Assembly (NCBI GenBank): GCA_900319795.1
Contig: ONPU01000001.1
Location: forward strand, 1 to 64,000
Length of the DNA: 64,000 bases
Source of the DNA: an uncultured Eubacteriales bacterium
GTDB taxonomy: Bacteria; Bacillota; Clostridia; Lachnospirales; Lachnospiraceae
Direction: 5' to 3'
Of this stretch, positions 26,217 to 35,436 are shown piece by piece (position 1 is the first letter of the stretch; each line of letters starts with the position of its first letter). Both the position numbers and the translations under genes were made by a program. A model generated the notes under the pieces. That model was not told the DNA's origin. It was given only the letters and a program-made list of their open reading frames with translations, and did no database searches.

Positions 26217-27010
26217 AATTTTGCAGTATTTCAAGCGGCAGCAGCGGCAACTGCATCTACGCGGGCAGCGCCTCTTCGTCGCTTTTAATTGATGCCGGTC
26301 TGTCCGGAAGGAAGATCGAAGAGGGCTTAAAGGGAATCGAACAGACGACGGCTGATATTGACGGCATATGTATTACACACGAGCATTCCGATCATATTAA
26401 AGGACTCGGCGTGCTGGCGAGAAGGTATTCCATTCCGATCTATACGACAGCCGGCACGGCCGGAGCGCTTGCCGAAAATTCCTCCGTCGGTAAAATTCCG
26501 GAGGGACTCATTCACATTATTTCGGCAGACAACGAGTTCATGATCGGGGATCTGACCGTCAGGCCGTTTTCCATTTCCCATGACGCGGCGGAACCGGTCG
26601 GCTTTCGGATCAGCCACAACGGAAAAACCTGCGCGGTCGCGACGGATATGGGCTGTTATGATGAATACACGATCGATCATCTTCAGGGACTCGATGTCCT
26701 TTTGCTTGAGGCGAATCACGATGTCCGGATGCTCGAGACGGGCAGATATCCTTACTATCTGAAGAGGAGAATTCTGGGAGAGAAGGGACATCTCTCCAAT
26801 GAAACTTCCGGAAAGCTTCTCGGACAGATTCTGAACGAGAAGATCTCTCATGTTTTCCTGGGGCATCTGAGTCAGGAGAACAATTACGAAGATCTGGCCT
26901 ATGCCACGGTCTGCGACGAAGTGACACTCGGCGACAACCCATGGCGCTCCAGTGATTTTCAGATCAGCGTAGCCAAAAGGGACGTTCCGTCGATGGCGGT
27001 CGTATTCTGA
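26213..27010 (+). CDS. MBL-fold hydrolase, YycJ/WalJ-like
   Basis: The 265-residue product starts MKFCSISSGSSGNCIY, the signature N-terminus of the YycJ/WalJ group, and has the metal motif THEHSDH (His56, His58, Asp60, His61). Relatives in Firmicutes are 5'-3' DNA exonucleases implicated in mismatch repair or in coordinating division with replication. Its 4-nt overlap with coaE and closeness to polA support a DNA-metabolism role (inference). The exact activity is unknown. Confidence 0.85.
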   Translation: MKFCSISSGSSGNCIYAGSASSSLLIDAGLSGRKIEEGLKGIEQTTADIDGICITHEHSDHIKGLGVLARRYSIPIYTTAGTAGALAENSSVGKIPEGLIHIISADNEFMIGDLTVRPFSISHDAAEPVGFRISHNGKTCAVATDMGCYDEYTIDHLQGLDVLLLEANHDVRMLETGRYPYYLKRRILGEKGHLSNETSGKLLGQILNEKISHVFLGHLSQENNYEDLAYATVCDEVTLGDNPWRSSDFQISVAKRDVPSMAVVF

Positions 27011-27036
27011 TACTATTTTAAAACGAGGAATTCAAC

Positions 27037-27309
27037 ATGCAGAAAACCATCATTACCGTGGTCGGAAAAGACGCGGTGGGCATCATAGCGAAAGTATGTA
27101 CGTACCTTTCCAATAATCAGTGCAATATTGAGGACATTTCCCAGACCATTACGGGCGGTTTTTTCAATATGATGCTGATAGCGGATATTTCGGCTTCGAC
27201 CAAGCGGTTCAGCGAAATCAGACATGAACTGCATCAGATCGGAGACGAGATCGGGGTCACGATCCATGTTCAGCGGGAAGAGATTTTCGATAAAATGCAC
27301 CGGCTGTGA
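27037..27309 (+). CDS. ACT domain protein
   Basis: The 90-residue protein is a single ACT domain (TIITVVGKDAVGIIAKVCTYL and the NIEDISQTITGGFFNM strand), similar to GcvR-type regulators. ACT domains bind amino acids or other small molecules. It lies 18 nt before a PFL/DUF711 gene, and the two form a conserved pair in many anaerobes. The ligand is not known. GAGG precedes the ATG. Confidence 0.9.
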   Translation: MQKTIITVVGKDAVGIIAKVCTYLSNNQCNIEDISQTITGGFFNMMLIADISASTKRFSEIRHELHQIGDEIGVTIHVQREEIFDKMHRL

Positions 27310-27327
27310 TGGAGGAAGACCTTTAAA

Positions 27328-28692
27328 ATGATCAATATCAGCGAAGTATTCGAAACCAATAAGATGATCGAGAAGGAGAACTTCGATGTCCGTACGATTA
27401 CGATGGGCATTTCCCTTCTCGACTGCATATCCGACGATTCCGCGACACTTCGGGAAAAAGTGCGGGAACGCATCCTGATGAGAGCCGAAAGACTGGTTGC
27501 CGTCGGCAACGAGATCGGCGAAGATTACGGTATTCCCATCGTCAACAAACGTATATCCCTGACGCCGGCGGCGCTCGTTACCGCATCCTCCGCGAAAAGC
27601 GAAGAGGATCTGGTTCTGTATGCCAAAATGCTCGACGACTGCGCCCGGGAAGTAGGCGTCAATTTTATCGGCGGCTTCACCGCGCTTGTATCCAAGGGGA
27701 TGACTCCGGCGGACGAACTGATGATCCGGTCGATCCCGGAGGCTCTGTCTGTTACGGACCGCGTCTGCAGTTCGGTCAATCTTGCGTCTACAAAGCAGGG
27801 AATCAATATGGACGCGGTGCGCCTTATGGGCACCGTTATCAAAGAGACGGCCTTGAAAACGGCTGACCGTGACGGACTCGGCTGCGCGAAGCTGGTGGTA
27901 TTCTGCAACGCACCGGACGATAACCCGTTTATGGCAGGCGCTTTTCACGGCGTTACGGAAGCGGATACGGTCATCAATGTCGGCGTATCCGGTCCCGGTG
28001 TTGTAAAAGCGGTCCTTGAAGACTGCAGGGACGACGACTTTGAGACGCTCTGTGAAACCATCAAAAAGACCGCGTTCAAGATCACGCGCGTCGGCCAGCT
28101 GGTCGCGCGGGAAGCATCCGTGCGGCTCGGCTATCCTTTCGGAATCGTGGATCTTTCCCTTGCCCCGACACCGGCTGTCGGCGATTCGGTGGCGGATATC
28201 TTAAGAGAAATCGGAGTGGACGAGGCCGGCGCCCCGGGAACAACGGCTGCGCTTGCCCTGCTCAACGATCAGGTGAAGAAGGGCGGCCTAATGGCGTCCT
28301 CCTTTGTGGGCGGTCTGTCCGGCGCTTTTATTCCGGTCAGTGAAGACCAGGGTATGATTGAGGCCGTCGAACGGGGTGCGCTCACACTGGAAAAACTGGA
28401 AGCCATGACCTGTGTCTGCTCGGTGGGACTCGATATGATCGCGATCCCCGGAAATACCACCGCCGAAACAATCAGCGGCATTATCGCCGACGAAATGGCG
28501 CTCGGCATGATCAATCAGAAGACCACCGCGGCAAGGCTGATTCCCGCTCCCGGAAAGGACGTGGGAGACAGGGTCATGTTCGGAGGCCTTCTCGGCCACG
28601 CGCCGGTAATGGCCGTCAACAGCTTCGGCTGTGACAGATTTATCAGGAGGGGCGGCAGAATACCTGCGCCTGTACACAGCTTCAAAAATTAA
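27328..28692 (+). CDS. PFL family protein (DUF711/UPF0210)
   Basis: The 454-residue product belongs to the DUF711 family, structurally related to pyruvate formate-lyase but with no glycyl-radical signature seen here. It contains [20 protein letters not shown] near the start and [20 protein letters not shown]. The role is unknown despite its wide distribution. It follows the ACT protein by 18 nt with ATGGAGG before the ATG, which suggests the two act together, perhaps with the ACT protein sensing an amino acid for the PFL partner (inference). Confidence 0.9.
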   Translation: MINISEVFETNKMIEKENFDVRTITMGISLLDCISDDSATLREKVRERILMRAERLVAVGNEIGEDYGIPIVNKRISLTPAALVTASSAKSEEDLVLYAKMLDDCAREVGVNFIGGFTALVSKGMTPADELMIRSIPEALSVTDRVCSSVNLASTKQGINMDAVRLMGTVIKETALKTADRDGLGCAKLVVFCNAPDDNPFMAGAFHGVTEADTVINVGVSGPGVVKAVLEDCRDDDFETLCETIKKTAFKITRVGQLVAREASVRLGYPFGIVDLSLAPTPAVGDSVADILREIGVDEAGAPGTTAALALLNDQVKKGGLMASSFVGGLSGAFIPVSEDQGMIEAVERGALTLEKLEAMTCVCSVGLDMIAIPGNTTAETISGIIADEMALGMINQKTTAARLIPAPGKDVGDRVMFGGLLGHAPVMAVNSFGCDRFIRRGGRIPAPVHSFKN

Positions 28693-28712
28693 TTTGTGGG
28701 ATCGTAACGAAC

Positions 28713-30413
28713 GTGAAGAAGCATATTTCCTCTAAACAAAATAAGAAAATCAGAACAGGGATCCTTGTGGTTCTGCTCTTTCTTGTCCTTGCTGCCGGCG
28801 GAGTCTATTTTTACGTGGCTCATCTGTACCAAGGGTATTTCCTGCCCGGAACCATCATTAACCAGGTCGATGTCGGCGGCCATACGCTTGAAGAATACGA
28901 GGCGTACCTGGAAAAACAGGTGTCTAAGAGAAGTCTTTCCGTGACATTTCCGGGCGGAGAGACGGAAGTGATCAGCGCGCCCCAGATCGATCTCAACTAT
29001 CTTCCGGACGATGCCTTAAAAGACTTTGTAAACCGTCAGTTTTACCCGGGATGGATAGCCGGTCTTCTGGGATGGCAGAGAGTCTATACCTACGAACCCA
29101 CGATCAGCTATGACTACATCAAGCTGATGGAACTCATGAAATACTGGCCCGCGCTCGATCCGGACAATGTGACGGAGCCGCAGAACGCGTATGTCGAAAT
29201 CAATGACGAAAACCGGCTGGAGATCGTTCCGGAGGTGATGGGAGATACCATCGATACGGAAGTTCTGAAAGCCGAGCTTCGCGGCGCGATTGAAAACAAT
29301 CAGCCATCACTCGATCTTTCGAAAAATGAAAACCTGTACCTGCGCCCTTCGGTCTATTCCGACGATGAGGCACTGAATAAGTGCCTGGAGGACATCAACC
29401 CCATTCTGGAAACAACGGTTACATATAAGATGTCGAACGGGACAAAGGAGGTTCTCGACGGTTCCGTGATGAGAAACTGGCTCGTAAAGGATGAAAACGG
29501 ACTTTACACTCTTGACGATAAGGCCCTTTCCCGCGGCGCGTCCTCCTATATTCAGTATCTCGCCTCAAAGGACGACAATTTCGGCTTTTACCGTGCGTTT
29601 ACTTCCACCAATTTCGGACCGTTAAGGCTAGTTTCTGACAGCCTTCACGGGCATCAGCTGGACCGGATCAAAATGGCTGACGAGCTGATCAGCGATCTGA
29701 AAGCCCATACTTCCGCCGAACACGATATGACGTACAGCGTTTTTGACGATGAAAATGATGACCGGCTCGGTGGCACGTATGTGGAAATCGATATCGACTG
29801 TCAGACAGTCTATTTCTACAGAAACCGTGAGCTGGAATACTCCGCGCCGTGCGTAACGGGGCTCAACAATAAAACTCCGTTGGGCATTTTCGAAATCGAG
29901 CAGAAGTGGAAGGATACCATTCTGGAGGGAGCGCCGAAAGAGGACGGGACCCCGTCGTACCAGGTCCATGTCGATTTCTTCCTGCAGTTCTATCCGTCCT
30001 ATGGTCTGCACGATGCCAGCTGGAGAGCCAGCTATGAGTTTGGCGGGGATACCTATCTCTATGACGGATCTCACGGGTGTGTGAACATCCCCTACGAAGC
30101 GGCTGAGTACTTCTACTATAATATCGACGAGGGGACGCCGGTCATTATCTTCTCGGAGTCGGGCGTTGAGTACGAGCAGCAGACGATCGACGAGAGGATG
30201 GCGGAATATGTCGCCTCCGGGGCTGCGGATGCCTCTGCTGATGCGGCAGCAGCTGAGGATGCATCTGATAACGCGGATTCAGCTGAGAATGCATCTGACA
30301 GCGCAGATGCTGAAGCCTCTGTCGATGAGGATGCTTCTGCTGAGACTGATGGCGATACCGAGGTCGAAGCTGAGGGTGATGCTTATACCGACGAAGAAGC
30401 TGAAGAATCATAA
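28713..30413 (+). CDS. L,D-transpeptidase (YkuD) with N-terminal membrane anchor and acidic tail
   Basis: L,D-transpeptidases cross-link peptidoglycan at meso-diaminopimelate. The 566-residue product has an N-terminal membrane helix (about 14-34), a peptidoglycan-binding-like region (about 50-330), and a YkuD catalytic domain whose active-site motif SHGCVNIP places the catalytic cysteine at Cys456, with His454 beside it. After residue 490 the tail is almost only Ala, Asp, Glu and Ser. The GTG at 28713 is the only start that keeps the basic N-terminus and helix; its ribosome site is weak. It follows the PFL gene by 20 nt. The acidic tail overlaps a frame-shifted extension of the next gene but that is not coding. 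Confidence 0.88.
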   Translation: MKKHISSKQNKKIRTGILVVLLFLVLAAGGVYFYVAHLYQGYFLPGTIINQVDVGGHTLEEYEAYLEKQVSKRSLSVTFPGGETEVISAPQIDLNYLPDDALKDFVNRQFYPGWIAGLLGWQRVYTYEPTISYDYIKLMELMKYWPALDPDNVTEPQNAYVEINDENRLEIVPEVMGDTIDTEVLKAELRGAIENNQPSLDLSKNENLYLRPSVYSDDEALNKCLEDINPILETTVTYKMSNGTKEVLDGSVMRNWLVKDENGLYTLDDKALSRGASSYIQYLASKDDNFGFYRAFTSTNFGPLRLVSDSLHGHQLDRIKMADELISDLKAHTSAEHDMTYSVFDDENDDRLGGTYVEIDIDCQTVYFYRNRELEYSAPCVTGLNNKTPLGIFEIEQKWKDTILEGAPKEDGTPSYQVHVDFFLQFYPSYGLHDASWRASYEFGGDTYLYDGSHGCVNIPYEAAEYFYYNIDEGTPVIIFSESGVEYEQQTIDERMAEYVASGAADASADAAAAEDASDNADSAENASDSADAEASVDEDASAETDGDTEVEAEGDAYTDEEAEES

Positions 30414-30429
30414 GAATCGGAGCGCGCGT

Positions 30430-31656
30430 ATGAAAACGGCTGCGATCATCGCGGAATTCAATCCGCTGCACAACGGACATGTATATTTGATCGAACAGGC
30501 ACGTGAAGCGGGAGCGGATCACGTGCTTGTTGTGATGAGCGGGAATTTTGTGCAGAGGGGAGAACCGGCCGTCTTCGACAAGTATGTAAGGGCTGAAGCC
30601 GCGGTCCGCTGCGGTGCGGACGCGGTATTTTCGATTCCCGCGAGATTTTCAACCGCCTCCGCGGAACGATACGCGGACGCCAATATCCGGGCGCTCATCG
30701 GACTCAACTGCGTTGATTTCCTGATCTTCGGTTCGGAGAGCGGGAATCTGAAAACAATCGATCAATGCGCGAAAGTCCTTGCTGAAGAACCTGAGGATTA
30801 CCGCATAAAGCTGAGGGACGGTCTTAAAAGAGGGCTGTCATTTCCGAAAGCAAGAGCGGAGGCACTTCCGGAATTTGCTGAAATACTGAGAGAACCGAAT
30901 AACATCCTTGCCGTGGAATACCTGAAGAGCATGAGAAGACGGCATGCGGGATTTGAGGCGCTGACGGTACGGCGGAAGGGAGCCTCCTATCACGAGAAGT
31001 TGATTGGCGAAGATTTCGGACAGGACGGCAGCGGGATCTGCGCTTCCGCGTCCGCCATCAGAGAACTCATCAAAAACAGCGGAACAGACAATGCGGAATT
31101 CAGAAATACCGTACCTTCGGAGGCAGCGGACCTGTTCCGGAGGGCAGCGGAAAAGAGGATGGCAGCGGAAGATTTTTCCGCTATTCTCGCGGCGGCGCTG
31201 TTTTCGTCCGACGAAGCGGATCATTTTACGGAATTTGAGGACGTGACGGATGAGCTGGCAAGGCGCATCCTGGCTGGGAGAAATCATTTTTCCGGAGTTC
31301 AGTCATTTTCGGAACAGCTCGCTTCAAAATCCCTCACGGAAAGCCACGCGATGAGGGCGCTTATGCATATCGCGCTCGGACTTAAAAAGGATGTGCCTTA
31401 CAGGGACGAGTCGGTGACGGAGCTTCTGGCCTTACGCAAGGACGCTGAACCGCTTCTGAAAAGGATCTGCTCTCAATCGAGTATTCCTGTAGTGATCCGT
31501 AAGAAGGCGGACCTTCGCAACATGAGCGAAAATGAGGCAATGCTCTTTTCGGAGGAGATGCGGATCTCGAATCTCTACGGAATGCTTGAAGCGATGAAAA
31601 GCGGCATGCCTTTCGTCAACGAATACGAACGCGGCGTTGTGAAAGTGAAAGCTTAA
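30430..31656 (+). CDS. tmcAL: tRNA(Met) cytidine acetate ligase
   Basis: TmcAL uses acetate and ATP to acetylate the wobble cytidine of elongator tRNA-Met. The 408-residue product starts MKTAAIIAEFNPLHNGHVYL, with the nucleotidyl-transferase HxGH motif at His14-His17, followed by VVMSGNFVQRGEPA, the typical family block. It is full length. The frame is open further upstream through the acidic tail of the previous gene, but the ATG at 30430 begins the conserved N-terminus. The pta-ackA pair follows from its own promoter; acetate links the three genes. Confidence 0.92.
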   Translation: MKTAAIIAEFNPLHNGHVYLIEQAREAGADHVLVVMSGNFVQRGEPAVFDKYVRAEAAVRCGADAVFSIPARFSTASAERYADANIRALIGLNCVDFLIFGSESGNLKTIDQCAKVLAEEPEDYRIKLRDGLKRGLSFPKARAEALPEFAEILREPNNILAVEYLKSMRRRHAGFEALTVRRKGASYHEKLIGEDFGQDGSGICASASAIRELIKNSGTDNAEFRNTVPSEAADLFRRAAEKRMAAEDFSAILAAALFSSDEADHFTEFEDVTDELARRILAGRNHFSGVQSFSEQLASKSLTESHAMRALMHIALGLKKDVPYRDESVTELLALRKDAEPLLKRICSQSSIPVVIRKKADLRNMSENEAMLFSEEMRISNLYGMLEAMKSGMPFVNEYERGVVKVKA

Positions 31657-31686
31657 GAAACGGACCCGCAAAGGGTAAAAAAGAAC

Positions 31687-31714
31687 TTGCCGATTGATGA
31701 GGCGGGTTTATAAT
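31687..31714 (+). promoter_or_regulatory. Promoter of pta-ackA
   Basis: TTGCCG at 31687-31692 and TATAAT at 31709-31714, 16-nt spacer. Confidence 0.7.
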
Positions 31715-31761
31715 AAACATATATGCGGTAATGAAACCGCGCACGCGAAAGGAGTTTCACG

Positions 31762-32754
31762 ATGGCATTTATTGATGATATCATGGCAAAAGCAAAGAGC
31801 GACAAGAAGAGAATCGTGCTTCCGGAGACAATGGACACGCGTACATTCGACGCGACAGAGAAGATTCTGAAAGAGGGAATCGCCGATATTATCCTGATCG
31901 GCAAGCCTGAAGACATCGAAAAGAACGGTGCCGGCTTCAATCTTGAAGGCGCTCTCATTGTAGACCCGTATACGGATCCGAACAGACAGAAATATATCGA
32001 CAAGTTCGTCGAACTGCGCGCCAGCAAAGGCGTCACGGCTGAAATGGCTGAAAAGCAGATGATGGATGACTATATGTACTACGCATGCCTGATGTGCAAA
32101 TGCGGCGACGCGGACGGCGTGGTTTCCGGCGCGTGCCATTCCACAGGCAATACGATTCGTCCCGCCCTTCAGCTTCTGAAGTGCAAACCGGGCATCCGTT
32201 CCGTATCCGGCTTCTTCCTCATGGAAGTTCCGAACTGCGAATTCGGTGAACACGGACTCTTCATCTTTGCGGACTGCGCTGTGAATCCGGAAATCGATGC
32301 CGAGAAGATGGCTGAGATCGCCTATCTTTCCGCGGACTCTTTCAAGAGCTTTATCGGTGCCGAGCCGAAGGTCGCGATGCTGTCTTATTCCACAAAGGGA
32401 AGTGCCAAGAGCGACGACGTGACGAAGGTTACGGACGCTGTCGCGATCGCGCATGAAAAGTATCCCGAACTCCTCCTGGACGGAGAACTGCAGCTTGACG
32501 CCGCTCTGGTAGAATCCGTCGGCGCTCTGAAGTCCCCGGGAAGCCCGGTTGCCGGATATGCGAATACGCTTGTATTCCCGTCTCTTGAAGCGGGCAATAT
32601 CGGCTACAAGCTGGTTCAAAGGCTCGCAAAGGCCAATGCTTACGGCCCGATGCTTCAGGGTCTTTCCATGCCGGTCAACGATCTGTCCCGCGGATGCTCC
32701 GCGGATGATATTGTCGGCGTTGTGGCAATGACGGCTGTCCAGGCTCAGGTCTGA
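31762..32754 (+). CDS. pta: Phosphate acetyltransferase
   Basis: Pta converts acetyl-CoA and phosphate to acetyl phosphate. The 330-residue product is the short (single-domain) form, with KKRIVLPETMDTRT near the start, GDADGVVSGACHSTGNTIRPAL and the C-terminal RGCSADDIVGVVAMTAVQAQ motif. AAAGGAG precedes the ATG. ackA follows after 43 nt. Together they give the acetate- and ATP-yielding end of fermentation. Confidence 0.97.
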   Translation: MAFIDDIMAKAKSDKKRIVLPETMDTRTFDATEKILKEGIADIILIGKPEDIEKNGAGFNLEGALIVDPYTDPNRQKYIDKFVELRASKGVTAEMAEKQMMDDYMYYACLMCKCGDADGVVSGACHSTGNTIRPALQLLKCKPGIRSVSGFFLMEVPNCEFGEHGLFIFADCAVNPEIDAEKMAEIAYLSADSFKSFIGAEPKVAMLSYSTKGSAKSDDVTKVTDAVAIAHEKYPELLLDGELQLDAALVESVGALKSPGSPVAGYANTLVFPSLEAGNIGYKLVQRLAKANAYGPMLQGLSMPVNDLSRGCSADDIVGVVAMTAVQAQV

Positions 32755-32797
32755 GGCGTAAAAGAGCGAATAACATAAATAGAAGGAGATATAAGGC

Positions 32798-33991
32798 ATG
32801 AAAGTATTAGTGATCAATGCGGGCAGTTCTTCCCTGAAATATCAGCTGATCGACATGGAAGACGAGTCCGTCAAGGCCAAAGGCCTGTGCGAACGTATCG
32901 GTATCGAAGGCTCGAAGCTGACCCACAAGGTTCCCGGAAAGGAAGACTATGTGGTCGAAGAAGCGATGCCGTCGCACAATGAAGCGATTGACCTCGTTCT
33001 GAAGGCGCTGATCGATCCGGAATACGGTGTCGTCGCATCCGCTGACGAAATCGACGCGGTCGGCCATCGTGTCCTCCACGGCGGCGCGGTTTATACGGAA
33101 TCCATCAAGATCAACGACGACGTCAAGAAAGTGATCCGCGAGTGCTTCGACCTGGGACCGCTGCACAATCCGGCCAACCTCATGGGTATCGAAGCCTGCG
33201 AAAAGGCAATGCCCGGCAAATCCAACGTGGCTGTGTTCGATACCGCTTTCGGCATGAGCCTTGAGCCGTACGCATACCGCTACGCGATCCCGGAAGAATA
33301 TTATGACAAATATAAGATCCGCCGCTACGGCTTCCACGGCACAAGCCACATGTTTGTGTCCGGTGAGACCATCCGCTACGCGAACCTTCCGGAAGGCCAT
33401 CAGAGAGTGATCGTCTGCCACCTCGGCAACGGTTCCTCCATCTCCGCGAGCATCGGCGGAAAAGCAGTCGACACATCCATGGGACTTACCCCGCTTGAAG
33501 GCCTTATCATGGGAACCCGTTCGGGCGACCTTGATCCGGCCGTTGTCCAGTTCATCTGCGACCATGAGAATATCTCCGTCGACGAAATGCTGACGATTCT
33601 CAATAAGAAGTCCGGCGTTCTGGCTCTGTCCGGAAACCTGAGCAGCGACTTCCGTGATCTTGCTTCTGCAGCAGCGGACGGCAATGAAAAGGCAAAACTG
33701 GCTCTGGACGCGTTCCGCCACAAAGTCGTCAAGACAATCGGCGGCTATCTGGCAGTGATGGACGGCGCTGACGCGATCGCGTTTACCGGCGGCATCGGTG
33801 AAAACGACTGCGCGATGAGAGAGAGCATCCTGAAGCACTTCTCATATGCGGGCATCAAGATTGACGAAGAGAAGAACAAAGTGCGCGGCGAGCGCGCGGA
33901 GATCTCCACACCGGATTCCGCGATTCGTGTATTTGTCCTTCCGACAAATGAGGAACTCGCGATCGCCAGAGAGACGGTCCGCCTCAGCTGA
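32798..33991 (+). CDS. ackA: Acetate kinase
   Basis: AckA makes ATP and acetate from acetyl phosphate. The 397-residue product is full length, with the ASKHA signature VINAGSSSLKYQL at the start, GHRVLHGG, the RYGFHGTSH motif, GNGSSISA and FTGGIGEND near the end. AGAAGGAGAT precedes the ATG. Usually a DUF177 gene and rpmF follow in Firmicutes; here rpmF follows directly from its own promoter with no DUF177 gene. Confidence 0.98.
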   Translation: MKVLVINAGSSSLKYQLIDMEDESVKAKGLCERIGIEGSKLTHKVPGKEDYVVEEAMPSHNEAIDLVLKALIDPEYGVVASADEIDAVGHRVLHGGAVYTESIKINDDVKKVIRECFDLGPLHNPANLMGIEACEKAMPGKSNVAVFDTAFGMSLEPYAYRYAIPEEYYDKYKIRRYGFHGTSHMFVSGETIRYANLPEGHQRVIVCHLGNGSSISASIGGKAVDTSMGLTPLEGLIMGTRSGDLDPAVVQFICDHENISVDEMLTILNKKSGVLALSGNLSSDFRDLASAAADGNEKAKLALDAFRHKVVKTIGGYLAVMDGADAIAFTGGIGENDCAMRESILKHFSYAGIKIDEEKNKVRGERAEISTPDSAIRVFVLPTNEELAIARETVRLS

Positions 33992-34021
33992 TTTTTTCGG
34001 ATTTATTTGCAAAATAGATTG

Positions 34022-34051
34022 TTGACAAAGCTCCTGCATGCACTGTATAAT
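34022..34051 (+). promoter_or_regulatory. Promoter of rpmF
   Basis: TTGACA at 34022-34027, an 18-nt spacer and TATAAT at 34046-34051: perfect hexamers with near-optimal spacing. Confidence 0.85.
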
Positions 34052-34079
34052 TGTCGAGTGCGCGAAGGAGGTGTAAGAT

Positions 34080-34265
34080 ATGTCCATTTGTCCGAAGAAT
34101 AAACATTGCTCCGCACGTCGTGACAAGACAAGAGCTCATTGGAAAATGAAAGCTCCGACACTTGTTAAGTGCAGCAAATGCGGTGCATTAATGATGCCGC
34201 ACAGAGTCTGCAAGGAGTGCGGAACATACAACAAGCGTCAGATCGTTACTATCGACGAAGACTGA
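34080..34265 (+). CDS. rpmF: 50S ribosomal protein L32
   Basis: The 61-residue protein has the zinc-binding pairs Cys31-x2-Cys34 and Cys44-x2-Cys47, so it is the zinc-containing (C+) form of L32. The N-terminal MSICPKNKHCSARRDKTRAHW is longer and more cysteine-rich than usual, with extra Cys4 and Cys10. AAGGAGGTG precedes the ATG. A strong terminator follows, although plsX is only 104 nt away, so rpmF can be expressed alone. Confidence 0.95.
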   Translation: MSICPKNKHCSARRDKTRAHWKMKAPTLVKCSKCGALMMPHRVCKECGTYNKRQIVTIDED

Positions 34266-34291
34266 CTGAGGAATGAAAAGCAAGCATAAAG

Positions 34292-34324
34292 AGCTGCCGC
34301 CGTAGATCCGGCGGCAGCTTTTTT
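34292..34324 (+). terminator. Terminator after rpmF
   Basis: AGCTGCCGCCG at 34292-34302 pairs with CGGCGGCAGCT at 34309-34319, followed by a T run to 34324. Confidence 0.9.
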
Positions 34325-34368
34325 GAACAAGCGGGTTTTTACGGATTTGTCCGGGAAAGGAGAGGAAG

Positions 34369-35436
34369 ATGTCAATGCTTCGTATAGCTGTGGATGCGAT
34401 GGGAGGAGATCTGGCTCCGGGTGCGATCGTCGAAGGCGCCATAGCGGCTCTCAATGAACATCCTGAGCTTATGCTCATTCTTCTCGGTAAGGAGGATGCC
34501 GTTCGCGCGGAACTGAAGAAATATAAATATGATGAATCCCACGTTCAGGTGGTTCACTGTTCGGAAGTGATCGGGATGGCGGAACCGCCGGTGAACGCGA
34601 TCAGCAAAAAGAAAGACTCTTCGATTGTACGGGGTCTTACGATGGTACGGAAAGGCGAAGCCGACTCCTTTATTTCCGCCGGAAGCACCGGAGCGATTCT
34701 GGTCGGAGGACAGGTGATCGTCGGGAGACTGAAAGGTGTGGACAGACCGCCTCTGGGTGCGCTGATTCCCACGGAGAAAGGGTTCTCCCTCCTGATCGAC
34801 TGCGGCGCCAATATGGACGCGCGTCCGGAATGGCTTGTCCAGTTCGCCCAGATGGGAACCGTCTACATGAAACACGCGATGAAGATCGCGGATCCGACAG
34901 TCGGCATTGTCAATGTCGGCGCCGAAGAGGAGAAAGGCAATGCTCTTGTAAAAGAGACGTTTCCGCTTCTTCGCGCCTGCCCGGAGATTCATTTTATCGG
35001 ATCCGTGGAAGCGAGAGATATTCCCGCCGGCGCGGCCGATGTCATCGTCACGGACGCGTTCAGCGGCAACCTGATTATGAAAATGTATGAAGGCGTTGCC
35101 GGCACGCTTCTGAAAGTCATCAAGGGGACGTTGAAGAGCAGCGTTCCGGGAATGCTGGGCGGAGCTCTGATTAAGAAACCCCTGAAATCCGCGCTGAAGG
35201 ATTTTGACGCCTCCCGTTACGGCGGTGCTCCGCTCCTTGGACTGAAGGGCCTTGTGGTGAAGGCTCACGGAAGCTCCAAAGCGGTTGAAATCAAGAACGC
35301 GGTTGCCCAGTGCGCCCTGTTCTATGAAGAAGACGTCAACGGGAAAATCAAGCTTCTTATGGAAGAGCAGGCGGAAAAACAGCGTAAGGCAAAAAAAGCC
35401 GCTAAAGAGGCCGATGCATCAAAGGAGCAGTCATGA
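34369..35436 (+). CDS. plsX: Phosphate acyltransferase PlsX
   Basis: PlsX makes acyl-phosphate from acyl-ACP for phospholipid synthesis by PlsY. The 355-residue product starts MLRIAVDAMGGDLAPGAIVEGA, the family signature, and contains SAGSTGAILVGGQV and VTDAFSGNLIMKMYEG. AAAGGAGAGG precedes the ATG; a second ATG lies two codons on. It overlaps rnc by 4 nt. The acpP gene that usually lies between plsX and rnc is missing here. The C-terminus is strongly basic and glutamine-rich. Confidence 0.96.
   Translation: MSMLRIAVDAMGGDLAPGAIVEGAIAALNEHPELMLILLGKEDAVRAELKKYKYDESHVQVVHCSEVIGMAEPPVNAISKKKDSSIVRGLTMVRKGEADSFISAGSTGAILVGGQVIVGRLKGVDRPPLGALIPTEKGFSLLIDCGANMDARPEWLVQFAQMGTVYMKHAMKIADPTVGIVNVGAEEEKGNALVKETFPLLRACPEIHFIGSVEARDIPAGAADVIVTDAFSGNLIMKMYEGVAGTLLKVIKGTLKSSVPGMLGGALIKKPLKSALKDFDASRYGGAPLLGLKGLVVKAHGSSKAVEIKNAVAQCALFYEEDVNGKIKLLMEEQAEKQRKAKKAAKEADASKEQS

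Noticed and set aside
30166..30429. N-terminal extension of TmcAL
   Set aside because: It is the shifted frame of the transpeptidase acidic tail; the HxGH-containing family N-terminus starts at 30430.
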